From positions 151,983,269 to 152,047,268 of the forward strand of contig CAXKWD010000007.1 in the NCBI GenBank assembly GCA_964059195.1: a DNA stretch of 64,000 nucleotides, read 5' to 3'. The notes below the pieces were generated by a model. It did not search any database. It worked only from the letters and a program-made list of their open reading frames with translations, and was not told the origin of the DNA. Positions 1-11,923 of the stretch are shown here, piece after piece. The translations under genes were made by a program, and so were the position numbers. This DNA comes from Ectobius pallidus (Eukaryota > Arthropoda > Insecta > Blattodea > Ectobiidae). The stretch's first letter is position 1; the number at the start of each line of letters is the position of its first letter.

Positions 1-129
1 CTTACGCATGCTATCTGTCCGACTTCTTCATTCCACCGCAATACATTTACAGTTAGTGGCAGGGGAACACTCGCTTCTTAGAAATACAGTGCAGTATGTT
101 TCTTAAATAATCTTCCTAACAGTCACGCC

Positions 130-431
130 GGGGTACGCCGTAGCGTAGTGGTTGAGGCGCTGCGCTACAAACCGGAAGGTCGCGGGTTCGATTCCCGATG
201 AGGTCATTGAGATTTTTCAATTGGCCTAATCATTCTGGTGGCACTATGGCCCTGGGGTCGACTCAGCCTCTAACGGAAATGAGTACCAGGAGCAATCCTG
301 GGGGTAAAGGCGGCCGGTGCGTAAGGCTGACAACCTTACCACCTTCATGTTCCGAATGTCCAAAATCTGGGAGCCTCAACCTCCTGGAACCCTCTGGGCC
401 TCCATGGCCTGTATAGGGATCACTTTACTTT
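130..431 (+). mobile_element. Full-length tRNA-headed SINE (family 1)
   Basis: A 302-bp short retroelement. Its head has a pol III A-box-like stretch (TAGCGTAGTGGTTGAG, about 142-157) and a B box (GGTTCGATTCC, about 186-196), as in tRNA-derived SINEs. A unique body of about 220 bp follows, with a short T-rich tail. A 13-bp direct repeat, TAACAGTCACGCC, lies at 117-129 and 432-444, which fits target-primed insertion by a LINE partner. It is non-coding; the 72-codon open frame across it is incidental. Confidence 0.92.
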
Positions 432-444
432 TAACAGTCACGCC

Positions 445-1802
445 AGTTTTAAAAGAATTCTGCATCTGAAAAAAAATCACTACAAGTTATATTTTGTAAA
501 AATCTTGTCTTATGTTCACTGGCACTAAATGAATTGGCACAATAACGAGGTTTCTTATGTATTTTGTATGGGAGAAGATCCTTTCACTTGCATTTATTGG
601 CTCAGTGCGAGGGTGTCACTGTAAAGAGGGCATTATATCGAGAGTTGACTGTACTTTATTTATTTATTTATTTATTTATTTATACTAACCAATTAAGGCA
701 TTATCTTCCACTTCGCCAGTAAAAGTTATAGGGCACACATTACAACAACAAAAAATTCCCTTTAGGCAAGCCTACAGGCTGAGGTAGATTTCGAAGTGCT
801 AAATATCGCCTTATATGAGAGCTGCCGAGAAACCAGTTATGGATTTGTAGAGTACTCATCAAGAGCTTTTCAACGATACCCCACAAGACGTGGTTTCAAA
901 AGTTTCGAATTTCCATCCCCCACCAACCACCCCCACTCGTACCCCCAAAACCCCCGAGTCGTTGGTGTCACTGTGAACTCCATAAGGAGTACTCTAATTT
1001 ATTTAAACAAAGTTTCCCTCTATACTTCATAGGGGGGCGAGATATAAATTTTTCAAAATTTCAACCCCCTCCCCCGACCCTCCCCTTGGGCCAATTTTGC
1101 TCATTAACGAACTTTTCCGAACTATCGGGTCTAGAAATAACATAATAAAATTTGGTTCAAATATCTTCAAAATTACGGCCGCTAGCGTGTAAAGATATAT
1201 ATGCGAATGATATATAAAGATTATATAGCCTATATATCACTTTCTTTTTTTTTTTTTTTTGAACGGGCGGTGGTTTCGTACTTAGGGAGGCATGAAACGT
1301 AAAGATATTAAAGATATGAAACGTAAAGATATTAAAGATTTTTTTTCGAAAGTCATGACATGGTATCGATTGCAATAGATAGATTTTTCTTCGAAATCTA
1401 CCTAAAAAGTGTATTAAATTAATATACTGTATTTTTTAAACTTCTTCGCGGCATGAAAGAAAAGGTCTCTCAGATCCGATGCTATCCCAGAACCCCCAGT
1501 TGGAGACCCCTGAGATAACAGGTCAGAAAATTTGTAGCGGCTGTCAGATTTGACCTTAGTCGATATTAAGGTCTTCCCTGCCAGTACCTTGTCGTATTGA
1601 TGAAAACGGACACAGAACATTTATCACTGTCCTCCCTGAGATCTTAGATGCTCCAACAATACTGGCCACATTTTTTCGTGATGCACAGAACAATGGACAC
1701 GTCACCGCTACAGCAATAATTAATTTTATCACTTTTCCATTCTCTTACTATCAGATTTACTGTCAGTGCTTTCTAAGATGAATAGTTCCAGAATTATTTT
1801 AC
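445..1802. other. No recognisable gene; simple repeats
   Basis: AT-rich sequence with a (TTTA)n tract at about 655-683, a C-rich stretch near 915-960, a T18 run near 1243-1260 and a short tandem duplication (AAACGTAAAGATATTAAAG) near 1300-1340. No open frame resembles a protein family I recognise. Confidence 0.6.
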
Positions 1803-1935
1803 TTTTTTCCTAATTGAGAGGTTATGGGTTCAATTCCAGGCTAGATTTTCCAAGCAAAAGTAATTTCAACATCTGGACGTATTTAAGCTGCGAATCCCGG
1901 ATCTTACACACGGGGTTCGTTAAACAATCGATCAA
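1803..1935 (+). repeat. Possible SINE fragment
   Basis: A B-box-like GGTTCAATTCC occurs near 1828-1838, preceded by a T-rich stretch and no clear A box. A tail of repeated ATCAATCAAT-like sequence follows near 1928. No target duplication was found, so this may be a truncated SINE or a chance match. Confidence 0.35.
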
Positions 1936-3089
1936 TCAATAATTAGCCATTTTGGTAAAAGAAAGTTATTTCTTTTATTTTAATGTCAAAACATCAAGCA
2001 TACCCTAAAGTGTAAATGTGCAAAATTTTATGCCGTTTGAACGCATGGGACAGGTGCTGTTGACACTATTTTTAAACCTATCTATATACGTTTGAAATGT
2101 AAATTTTTTACAAATTTCAAAAAAAAATTAATTATATTAGAATAAAAGATTTAAGTCTCTATTTTCAGAAAATGTTAAATTTGTTTGGGTTAATAGGTCA
2201 TAAATGTATTTAAATCACCATTTAAAGGGTTGGCGCAAGCCTTCTTGGCCTGAAAAGGTAATGGCATTGTTCTTCATATTCTGTCTGATCTTTTTAAAAT
2301 TCCCTTTCCATTCTAGCTGTAATATTTTTCATAGCTGCTGAAGATGTAGTACTGCCTTCCTCTAATAGATGGCAGTCCAATATCAAGTTCCTATGCTGCA
2401 GGGGCATTTTGAAAGTTCCAAATAAGAATATTAAGTTTTAAAAGTATCCGTAAACTTCAACTCCCCTTTTCTCAAAACTTTATTTCTCGCAATTTTTTAG
2501 GATTCAAAAAAAGATAAAAACACTTAGAACTGAGCTAGAGACTTCATTCTTGCACCAAATGAAAGCCAATAAAACCAGTCAGAGCCTGAACCTAAATGGT
2601 TAAGAATATGTTAAGAATTGAAACTGTGAGGAGTTTAAAAGGAACAATGAATAATTTTTTTTCACCCGCCAAAGTTCTAAGAATTTTTTTTTCTTATTTA
2701 TTGTAGGGCATGCTAGCAATAACTTGGGTTCAGGATCTAACCTACATTATGAGGAATCATCACATAATTTTTACACATAGTTTGCATGTCTTTTAAGCAA
2801 GCCAGAATTTTTTAAAAATTTGCATGTTTATTTTTCAAAATAATTTTTTTAGACCACAATAATATTATTTTTTGGTTAACTAATATTGCATTAACTTAGT
2901 TGAATTATATCTGATTCACTCTAAAAAAAAATCAGAAATCCTGTTTGAAAAATGCAGATTTTCACTTGAAACGTATAAATATACCTTAAGTGCTCTCCAA
3001 ACTGCCAGTGTATGCCAATTTTAATCTATTTCCTCAGAAAACCCCTGAAAAGTGAATTCCTTCCAAATCGATCAATGTTTGTCCATTTA
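1936..3089. other. Unannotated AT-rich stretch
   Basis: No repeat family, RNA gene or coding pattern recognised. Short A and T homopolymer runs are frequent. Confidence 0.6.
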
Positions 3090-3502
3090 GGCCTATGTTC
3101 ATTATCCCTCTTCCGACTACGTTGAAAATTTCAGATGTCTGCGTGTCTTGTCATCATAAAGAAATGAATCGACCAGGGCGGGCTTACAAAATTCAAGCGA
3201 TCGCGATGATTTTATTTCCAAGGTATGACAAAAATATGCAAAGCCACCTGCAATTGATTTCACTTTTGAAATGCATTACTCAAAACTGATGCTTTGAAAG
3301 CGCCAAAAATGCACGTTTTCTGCCCGTTTTTCACTCATAACTCGCGAACAAAAGCGAAAATTAAAATTCCGGCTTCCAGGTGAGTTTTCCCACTCTTCAG
3401 TCCATCTATGTTTAAAATTTCAGATCTTTGTGTTCAGTAGATTTCGCTGGGCATCGCGTAGAGACAGACAGAAAGACAAACACTTCCTTTTATTATTATA
3501 GA
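3090..3502 (-). mobile_element. Helitron-like fragment with 5' end
   Basis: On the minus strand the sequence starts TCTATAATAATAAAAGG at 3502 after an A, as expected for a Helitron 5' end (TC start, A^T target). About 3104-3360 is recognisably the reverse complement of about 43290-43535, inside the Helitron at 43135-43841; both share the motif GAGTTATGAGTGAAAAACG. The 3' CTAG terminus was not found, so this copy looks 3'-truncated or decayed. Confidence 0.7.
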
Positions 3503-3634
3503 TACGACAATTTAAAAATTTTACATTGCATTCGTGTAAATGGATTCGGAAAAAGTCAAAGAATCTTGTACATGTGATAGCGTCTATAATAAATTGTTTT
3601 TTAAGGATCTACAGCAATATTTGGAGCATATCTA

Positions 3635-4211
3635 CCGTATTTTACGGACGATAAGACGCACTTTTTGTTACCTTGAAAACAGAGCCTTGAATGTTGGGTG
3701 CGTCTAATGGTCCGAAATAAAATAAACAAATTAACGTATGGTAAATATTCCCGGAATTCCATAGTTATAAAGAAGGTGTTGTAAACGATAAGATATTTAC
3801 AAATTTTGAAACAGAAAAAAAGGAATGTTGAGTACTTTTATATAAAGGAGTTGTCCCTGTCGGGTGGTTTAAATGAAGGCTTTGGCCTCTAAACAGCATT
3901 GTCCCGTTACACTTATCGTATGCTGAATTGGGGGTAGGAGGATGTAAAAGTATTTTCAGTATTTCATGATAAATCAGTTCAGTTGTTAAAATTTACGCGA
4001 TGCCACCTGTACAGAAGAGATTTTCGTACAACGCAGGTTTTTAAGTTAGAACTGATTTACACTGATTCCATTGTACAAGGTTATAATTTGTTTTTTGCAA
4101 TGAAGTATATTATTCCCTTTTGAAAATTTTCGTTTAGAATCACATTAAATTTCTTTTCCTTTAAATTTCCATCCTAAAACCAAGGTGCGTCTTATGGTCC
4201 GTAAAATACGG
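3635..4211. mobile_element. TA-flanked MITE (Tc1/mariner-pogo type)
   Basis: Both ends carry matching inverted repeats of about 35 bp. The left end reads CCGTATTTTACGGACGATA and the right end is its near-complement ending GTCCGTAAAATACGG. TA lies outside each end (3633-3634, 4212-4213), the Tc1/mariner target. The 577-bp interior has no transposase. The ATAAGACGCAC motif inside the termini is typical of widespread mariner-class miniature elements. Confidence 0.85.
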
Positions 4212-4678
4212 TAATATCCTGAGTAGATGAGTGCTCTGCACTTCCCTATTTTCCAGAAGAAGAGAAGAAGGCATGCTTATAGTGACGTGTAATAACTGGC
4301 CCAATATACGCATTGTTGTGTAACACGCACGACAAATGGAAACCGGTCCAGTCCTGACCTTCACCGAAGATATTTTAATGAAAAATTCATCACAACAAAG
4401 TGGATGGGGTGGGGCTTGTACCGGATATGGAGAAGTGTTTTGTGGTCTGACCAGTTCGGGGCTCTTCCCGGTCCACGTATGACCGTAACAAGATGACCTT
4501 CCACATCCTGAGTGCGTCATTTGTCTCCATTGCAAATTTTTGCCTCCCTTGATACATTATGCAATTTACTCGTATGTCAATATCATGAGAAACAAACTAC
4601 GTCAACCTTAGCGTATTAAAAACACATGAGGCAGTCTTTACGATTGCATCAATAGGCCTAACATGATAACATTATGTA

Positions 4679-4934
4679 CAGGTATGGAAAAAAAGCGAAC
4701 CGACTAAAATATCTAAGTTTCCGATATGAGCCACTGCGCATGCCTAGTGGCAGGGAATGTATTGAAATTTGTTCTACAGCCGATAAATTGCTTGAATTGA
4801 GAAATAATTTCACGTAATTTGCATTGCTTATGAAAACAAACGTTTCCGTTACATCTCTTGCGTTTATTTACGTATCTTAAGGCTCTGAAATCAGCTACAA
4901 GGGTCGGTCCGCTTTTTTCCCCCCCGCCTACCTG
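4679..4934. mobile_element. TA-flanked 256-bp MITE
   Basis: Left terminus CAGGTATGGAAAAAAAGCG pairs with the right terminus (4900-4934), which ends CCTACCTG; the TIRs differ by a poly-C/poly-G expansion. TA is present at 4677-4678 and 4935-4936. It is non-coding and too short for a transposase. Confidence 0.75.
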
Positions 4935-5151
4935 TACATTGCGTTCTATGATTTAATCTTAATTCCAAAGTACATATTGCTATGAAATTTATGTAATTCT
5001 TCTTTAATTGATATTGCCAGATTTTTTCATGGAAATATCACAAAAATTTATTTCTTTATTTTTAAGTACATCATGTCATTGGGAAGATTATCCAAAGTTT
5101 CATTTTCAAATTCAAACTACAAATGCTGTAAAAACGGTCTTTTTGCACTCC

Positions 5152-5616
5152 TTAGCTAGTAAGTGGTACTTACGAACGTTGTTTACATGGATCGTAAGTT
5201 GACATTCCCACACAGTCTTGTTGCTAAGGACGGTTGCGATGAGGTTAAATTAATTACGGTCCAAGCGCTACGTCATAATTCATTACGATACACTTCATAA
5301 TACAAGCCTTTATGGGCACGGCCCCCAGGACAAATATTCGGTTCCCATAACAACAAACACATGCGAATCACTTTCTGAAATAAACATCTATTTTCAAGAA
5401 TGTATTTACATAATATTTTCAGGTAATATCACAATTAATATAATTAAATTGATATAAATAATCATCGTGCAAAAAATACCATGCAACACACGGGCCGTAA
5501 AGGCATTTACGGGTCTCGAAAACTTAAAAACCCTCGGCTGCGCCTCGGGTTTTCAATCTGTTTCCTCGACCCGTAAACGTGCCTTACGGCACTTGTATCG
5601 CAATATACTATTTTCT
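5152..5616 (-). repeat. Dispersed repeat with internal hairpins
   Basis: Homologous over its length to the reverse complement of 60785-61225. Shared blocks include CAGGACAAATATTCGG, AACAACAAACACATGC and the end GCAATATACTATT. The region 5505-5600 contains paired segments (CCGTAAAGGC with GCCTTACGG; CCTCGG with CCGAGG-like partners), so it can form a bulged stem. Function unknown; it interrupts the TTAA element. Confidence 0.7.
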
Positions 5617-6014
5617 TTTACAGTAGTTCTTTCTTCAGTTAGTAGATGGCACAACATGTCATATACCATGTTAAAGCATAAATTCAACGATATGTTTAAA
5701 ATGTTTTTCACGGACATTACCTTAGCATAGTCTATGCTTTCATATCTACCGACTGAAATATGCACAAAAAAAAAAAAATCGGAACTACTGGAAGGATTCT
5801 GATGAAACTTTGCACTCCTGTTTCTAGAAACAGCTTGCATATTCAAGTGGAATAGAATTTCAGTGTAAAGAATATAAACAATATTTTGATTGAAAGATCA
5901 TGGAAAATTTTGTAAATAAAAAATTGTCAAATTCAAAAAATCACAGCGAATAATTGAAACAGTGTGTCAGAAAGTTACTGCACTTAATTGTGTCCCTATT
6001 AGTGTGGATCATTT

Positions 6015-6524
6015 TATTTATTTAATCAGGTTATACAATGTCCTAGACATCTTCCTGCACCCATTTCAGGAGTTTATCATTTTTCTCCATAATTCTCGAT
6101 TTGTCCATGCTTCGTCTTCTATTCTCCTTTCCTTTAGTGTTTGATTGATGCCTTGTGTCCATGTCAATTTGGGCCTGCCCCTCTTTCTTCGTCCTTTCGG
6201 AGTCCACTCATTTTTCTTCTTCGGTAGTCTATCGTCTGTCATTCTTTTCATGTGCCCATACCATCTTAGTTGTGCTGTTTTTACAGTATCTACCAACGAT
6301 CCTTGTACCTTCATTTTTCCTCTAATGACATTGTTCCTAATCTTGTCCCTCCTGGAGATTCTTGCAGACCGTCGCCAAAAGTCCATTTCTGTGGAGTGTA
6401 GTTTACCTATTGTATTTGATTTCAAATGCCAAGTTTCTGCTCCATACATAACTGTGCTCTTGATGATTGTATTGTATATGTTTGTTTTTGTTTCTCTGGT
6501 AATGTCTTTATCCCACATTGGAGA
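6015..6524 (-). pseudogene. RTE-like LINE reverse transcriptase, C-terminal fragment
   Basis: The minus-strand frame at about 6066-6523 carries the end of a non-LTR reverse transcriptase: the VMYGAETW motif, a basic region ARISRRDKIRN, then LRWYGHMKRM and KGRRKRGRPKLTW. This block follows the RT palm in RTE and related LINEs. The endonuclease and palm domains are absent. Flanking sequence on both sides belongs to the TTAA element, so the fragment is a secondary insertion. The frame continues into host sequence at its N-terminal side, so the apparent start codon is not real. Confidence 0.85.
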
Positions 6525-6761
6525 AAATTGAATTTTTTTATTGGCTGTAGGATAAATGTGTACCGAAAGATAGAAATGCCAAAAAACATTCAAAATTTCA
6601 GTACACCGTTATTAAATCAATAAAAAAAATTTAAAAATCACCAAAAGCAGAGAAGCTCTTCCTAAATATATGTTTCAAATTTCATTAAGATATGTCCCAA
6701 AATGTACGAGATATGGGATTGCAAATAATGTCAGTGTAAATCTCCCACCGCCTCCCCTTAA

Positions 6762-7973
6762 ATGAATCTGGAGACAGTGAAAATCATTTGGAAGTATATT
6801 TTTTCTCCTACAATCTGTGTGCGGTTGGGCAAAATTATTTGTGGGACTCGCCTTTACTATTGTAGCTTGTGTACAGGAGGGTATTATAGATAATTAAAAA
6901 ATTGGGGGTATTTTGACAAACATGTAGTTTTTTCAGTTTTTTACTTAACGTCTTCCCATAACTATGGGTTGACTGCAGAGACAAAAAGTACAAAAAAGTT
7001 AATTAAATTCTCAAAGAAGTCGGAACAAAATTAAGAAATAGATAACACAAAATTAGAAAACTAACAAGAATTACTAGCCTATGTTTTACATATATATGGT
7101 TCCTCAGTATTGCAATGGCAAAATAGTTTTAAATTTTAATAATCTTGAAACTTCGGGATGACGCCGCTTGTATTGACTGTAACGTTATTTGTAAATGAAA
7201 TAGACAACTAAAATCTAGTTACTGTTTTTTTTTCTTTCTTGGAATTATTCTTTAATATTAATTAATCTTGATACTGCTTGATATTGGCCAGCAAATCTTA
7301 GGGTAAAATAGGTGTTGCCTCAACAATAATAATAATTGAATGTTCAGTCTCTTCCTAGAAGGCCTGCGCAATGATGAAGATAAAAGTTGAGTCACTGGAT
7401 CAATCCATGACCTACCTTATTTGTCAATAAATGTAAACAATGAGAATAAAGCTTTCTGAATTCAATAAGTCATTCAATTTCAAGCCATATCTAGCCTTCC
7501 GGCCTGTATAAAGAAGGCCATGGTATTACCCTTTTCGTCTGCCAGATCAGAAGTGGATTGGAAACAGAGTTACACAACAGCTGAACGTCGCAATGCGGAA
7601 TGGAATCCATAAAAACTCCCCAAGCGAATATTCTGTTACATAATACACGACTCTACACTATTCTATACGCGTTTTCATATTTCCACCCGGGGACTACTTG
7701 TACATCTGTAGGTCAAAGTCATGACATCCATTAGGGATTTGCCCAGCTCCGATGTTTCACATATAGGCCTCCGTAATTTTCAAAGGTCATGCCACAAGGG
7801 ATAGGCTAATTACATTTTTAGTAAATTCTTAAAATAGTTATTTTATGATACAAGTGGTAAAAGAGAGATTTTATTTTCCGAGTAGGTGTATTTGCGAAAC
7901 GAGCCCATCAGGACGAGTATAGCAATCCTATGAGCAAAATAAGTAAACTCATTTCGCCATTGTTTCGTATACT
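6762..7973. other. Unannotated AT-rich stretch
   Basis: No element termini or coding pattern recognised. A segment near 7498-7550 (CTTCCGGCCTGTATAAAG) has weak resemblance to 2245-2290, too little to call a repeat family. Confidence 0.5.
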
Positions 7974-7987
7974 GTTATTTATATATA

Positions 7988-8313
7988 AACTAAAAAAAAA
8001 AACTAAACTCCGTGGCGCTACATCCCTGGAGGGATTTGGCCTACCACCCGACCGCTGCATCATCTCCCGTAGGCAGATGGCAGGAATGGGGGGCATGTGG
8101 TCAGCATGCCCACACCCACGGCCGTTAATGGTGGTTTTCTGGACCGGAGCCGCTACTTTTCTATCAAGTAGCTCCTCAATTTGGAATCACGAGGCTGAGT
8201 GCACCCCTACCAGACCTCCCTACCTCAGAAAAATCCGAGGAGGTACCGGGAATCGAACCCGGGCCGACGGATCTGTAGTCAGCGACGCTAACCACAAGAC
8301 CACGCCGACGGAC
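7988..8313 (-). mobile_element. Full-length tRNA-headed SINE (family 2)
   Basis: The minus strand starts with a tRNA-like head: A box in TGGTCTTGTGGTTAGCG (about 8287-8303) and B box GGTTCGATTCC (about 8245-8255). A body of about 230 bp follows and runs into the A-rich tract at the left end. A perfect 14-bp target duplication, GTTATTTATATATA, lies at 7974-7987 and 8314-8327. The same family recurs at 55219-55529. Confidence 0.95.
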
Positions 8314-8742
8314 GTTATTTATATATAGTCATTAATATTTGTAAAATAATAAATATGATATTTATTCTATTGAATTTCGTAACGTGGAGCCTTATTGGAG
8401 TCTCGAGATGCCCTCCCATCGACTGCCGTATATACACGTGCATATGAGCAGACAGAGGTTGTTGATATTATAATGCACGGGTGCCAACATTTGTTATGAA
8501 ATCGACAACGCTTTTCAGTTACAAAGTATGAAGATTTTTGCGATCACTATGAGAATTTAACATTTAAAAAAGGTTAATGAATTTCAGCATTGCCAATTTT
8601 TATTAAAGCGAGTCTATTTAACAATCAAGTACAAATATCCTTAATAAAAGAGTATTTTTACATGTGATTTTTTTTATTTCGCTTATCTTATGTTAGAAGT
8701 TCTGTTTATAATTAAAGGTGTTTAAAAATGGAACTTGTTATA

Positions 8743-9274
8743 CAGGGTGTTAATGAATAACACCGAAATATTTTATCTGTGTGTAGAGATGCCATAGACA
8801 AGCAGCTTTTATTAGGAGACTTTATCTATGGATTCAATTTTTCCTGTTACAGCATAAAATCTCCCAGGACATGGCCGCCACTGACTTCTAATAATTGAAA
8901 AAAATGCAAAACAAAGGAACTTAGTTGTTAACAATGGAGTTATGAATAAAAAACTAATGTAGTGGCGGCCAGTCATGTGATGATTAATCTATAAATTTTG
9001 GAGATTATGAAAACACTAAATTCTGATATAGCTGTTGATGAATGATTAAGAATCAGGTTTTTGTCGATCACTAAGAAGGCACGAAGTCAATTTAATAAAA
9101 TTTTAACCCTATTTCGCTTCATTAATGACTTACGAGCAGCAAATTGTAATGACTTTAATGCCCTGTAGCGTACACATTTTACGTCATAGAGCAAAAATAT
9201 CATAATCAAAGTTTCTTGTCCATATCCCCTCTGCACACATAAAATATTTCGGTGTAATTCATTATAACACTCTG
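8743..9274. mobile_element. TA-flanked MITE with long TIRs, copy 1
   Basis: Inverted termini CAGGGTGTTAATGAATAAC... and ...CACTCTG run about 40 bp each, with internal matching blocks such as AAATATTT(T/C). TA is adjacent at 8741-8742 and 9275-9276. The 532-bp interior includes GGCGGCCAGTCATGTGATG, found in reverse complement in copy 2 at 56349-56864. No transposase. Confidence 0.85.
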
Positions 9275-9340
9275 TATATAATATATCAGTCTGGAATAAA
9301 TTTGTGCAACATTACGGCAGTAAAAAGGTAGTGTAGTTGT

Positions 9341-10162
9341 ACGTACTACCCGCGCGCGATTTCTTGAGCGCTCGGCTCCCTAGTCCTCATTCGGTAGGTT
9401 TCATTCAACTTCGTAGGTTAAGCTGACAACATTGAAACACGAGTACGCTATACACCCTGACATCTAGTGGCTTCAATACTAAGCTTTCATTCTGTCTCAG
9501 GATTCTTATTTATTTATTTATTGACATTATCTTTTCTGACGCATCGAGTTATGGAGAAATATACAATCTTTCGAACTGCTGATTTCACAAACACTTCATT
9601 GTACATCCAACACTTTCCTCACCTCTTTAAGAATTCCGTATGTGCTAATTTCTGACGATCCCGTGAACTCTGATGTCAATTTCATGGACTGAAAGTTGAG
9701 CGAACTTTTCACAATTTGTATTAAATACGTTTAAAATTAGGCCTATAGCTTTCTCCACTTTTAGATGCCTTACCTCTCTTACGTTTTAAAACACGAAATG
9801 GTGAAAGCATGTTCTGCTTAGACTCTTCTTTATGCTTAAAATTAGTCATCCAATGTAAAAATATTGAGCCTATATTATGCATAATATTCTTATTTGATGA
9901 CTTATTTGATAACCAAAGGCTTATGACGTGTAATTAATTGTTACGCAATACCGTCACCACGTTATATTATTAGACTGCATTAAAATCGTTGTATATTAAA
10001 GTCACGACATAAAATACCATACGCGCGATTCTGCTGAAACGTTATTTCTTTAGTTGACAACACTGCAGAAAGACTGGCGGAATAGCAATGTTTTGTTCCC
10101 CCCAACCCTCACTTCCCCGTAAATCCAGCGTTCAAGATATGGCGCGCGGGTAGTATAAACTT
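9341..10162. repeat. Inverted-repeat element, ends degraded
   Basis: TACTACCCGCGCGC near 9348-9361 is matched in inverse orientation by GCGCGCGGGTAGTATA near 10142-10157. Similarity continues inward for about 30 bp (TCTTGAGCGCT versus AGCGTTCAAGA). A looser pair, AGCTGACAACATTG / GTTGACAACACTG, lies further in, but in the same orientation. The outer boundary and any target duplication could not be fixed. Confidence 0.5.
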
Positions 10163-10256
10163 TTGAGATCACGATGGTTTTGGGGTCTAGGGATCGTGTT
10201 ACATAAAACTACATAGAAATTTTCCGGAAGTCGCACCAGAGTAACGATTCCAATAT

Positions 10257-10459
10257 CAGTGGCGGACGCAGGGGGGGGGGATTGGGGGGATATATCCCCC
10301 CCCCCCGAAATTAGAAAAAAGGCAAAAAAGCACTCTTAGGCTAAGTGACAAGTTTTATAAACTAATTATATATATATATAAAAGTTAATTATTTTTTTAG
10401 TATTCTTTCTACCTATTCAAATCTCCCCCTCCCCCGAAAAAATTCTGCGTCCGCCACTG
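10257..10459. mobile_element. hAT MITE with G-run/C-run interior
   Basis: Perfect 15-bp TIRs CAGTGGCGGACGCAG / CTGCGTCCGCCACTG bound a 203-bp element. A perfect 8-bp target duplication TCCAATAT lies at 10249-10256 and 10460-10467, diagnostic of the hAT superfamily. The interior has long G runs near 10271-10290 followed by a C run near 10297-10308, able to form a G:C hairpin or a G-quadruplex. No coding capacity. Confidence 0.95.
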
Positions 10460-11073
10460 TCCAATATATAGTCTTTCTTCAAAATCGACCTGAAAGGGGT
10501 CCGCAACTCTGAAGTGTTCTAGATTGTTAAGAGGTTGACAAGAAAGTCGCTTTTCTGCTGTAGAAACAAAAGAGCTGATGTGATTTATAGAGTAGCCCTG
10601 GTCAGTGCAGAGTTAACAGTAAAAAGGCTGGACTCGTCCTGGATTTGATGCTGTGATTCACGATCTGCGTGGGGGTTATGTCATGTCACTTGTGTGATGG
10701 AGAATTACTGGGCAAAGCGCCAGCTACAGATCTGCCGTGTCCGAAACCAGACTGAATTGATCTGCTAGGCGTAACAGTCTGTGATACAATTACAAGGTCT
10801 ATTCCATTACCGTGGAAAAAACCTTTTATAGGGAAAAGCACTAGGAAGTAAATTAATAAAGTACATCAAATATTTTCAAAACATAGCCTATATAGCCATA
10901 GATCACTGACCGAAACCCCGCTATAGATGGTAAAGTCGCGGACATTGGGAAGGTCACGGGTTGAAATCTCATGGCCGGACAATATGATTCGTGATTTTAT
11001 ACATTCACAGCGGGGAATCTTGCATTAGAGCTTACTTACCTCTTTACCAATTTACATTATGTAATAAAATACA

Positions 11074-11125
11074 AGTCGCGGTCCTGTAAGGGAGAGGTAA
11101 AACTAAGATAAAGACAGAATAAAAT
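11074..11125 (+). repeat. SINE family 3, internally deleted 3' scrap
   Basis: GTCGCGGTCCTGTAAGG joins directly to GAGAGGTAAAACT. Both blocks occur in the 3' part of the full SINE at 44185-44640, where they are about 40 bp apart. The stretch before it (about 10905-10990) has a weak B-box-like GGTTGAAATC and may be the degraded head. Confidence 0.5.
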
Positions 11126-11170
11126 ACAATAGGCTCGTGATACTTATCGTTCTAAAAACAACAAAGTTTA

Positions 11171-11172
11171 TA

Positions 11173-11219
<47 letters not shown>
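11171..11219. repeat. (AAT)n microsatellite
   Basis: About 16 AAT units. Similar tracts elsewhere in the window are LINE 3' tails, but no LINE sequence is recognised next to this one. Confidence 0.9.
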
Positions 11220-11222
<3 letters not shown>

Positions 11223-11579
11223 TATAATGATATATATATAATTATAATTATTACATTGTAATTCCTATAGCCTATGAATTTTGTCTACTCAAATGTACAA
11301 TTTAGTGACAAGGTTTTCAAGAATGTAAGTGTAATTTATAAACCCTTGGGAATTTAGTAGAGAGAAAATATTTTAATTTTATTAATACTTTAATACCCGA
11401 ACTATGAAATTGTAGTATTTTAACACGTAGGCCCTAATACGATAAAGGACTTTAAATTATGTCTTAAAAATTTAAGGGCATTTTGGATATTCCTAAGTTT
11501 TACTTTTTGTAGTACATCACTATTCTAGAAGTCTATCTCCAATTCTGTGAAAATTGTATTTTTCAAACAAAAGTTGTAT

Positions 11580-11692
11580 GATTATGGTTTATGTGGGAAA
11601 AAAACTTCCACCTAGAAAAATACCGGGAATCTAACCAGGCCCGCTGCATGAGGAGATCGAAAACATCCCCTACGCCAGAGCGGTGGACAGAA
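11580..11692 (-). mobile_element. SINE family 3 head fragment
   Basis: On the minus strand TGTCCACCGCTCTGGCG... and GCAGCGGGCCTGGTTAG match the head of the SINE at 44185-44640 (TCCACCGCTGTGGCTC, GCAGCGGGCCCGGGTTCG). Both pol III boxes are degraded. The body is missing after about 110 bp. Confidence 0.65.
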
Positions 11693-11923
11693 AAGATATT
11701 TTTGTACACTGTATTACAATTTATAATGATTGTTCTTACTGGCTAACAGGTTAACGAGCCATAAACAAAACACTACGGCGGAAAGCCCAACTGATCGCAC
11801 TCTGGGTTTAAAAATAAATTAAATTTAGATTGTAAGATCTCTGTAATCTTCCCTGCACATAATCTGAACTAAACTAAACTTGTGAAAAACTACGTTAAAA
11901 TGTAATATGATTAATTGATTATT

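Larger units (their letters stand above)
5004..6761 (-). mobile_element. TTAA-flanked (Kolobok/piggyBac-like) element, interrupted
   Basis: This is the same family as 55066-55916, in opposite orientation. The right end is CTCCCC followed by TTAA (6758-6761); the left end is degraded but keeps TTAA at 5004-5007 and matches the other copy over about 5013-5140, 5888-6014 and 6525-6750. Two blocks absent from the other copy break it: 5152 to about 5880 (dispersed repeat plus unmatched sequence) and 6015-6524 (LINE fragment). TTAA targets are used by both Kolobok and piggyBac; no transposase is left to decide. Confidence 0.7.

Noticed and set aside
130..210. Functional tRNA gene
   Set aside because: The A and B boxes head a SINE with target duplications; no complete cloverleaf is visible.
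4161..4535. 124-codon minus-strand open frame
   Set aside because: It spans a mariner-type MITE terminus and unrelated flank; no domain seen.
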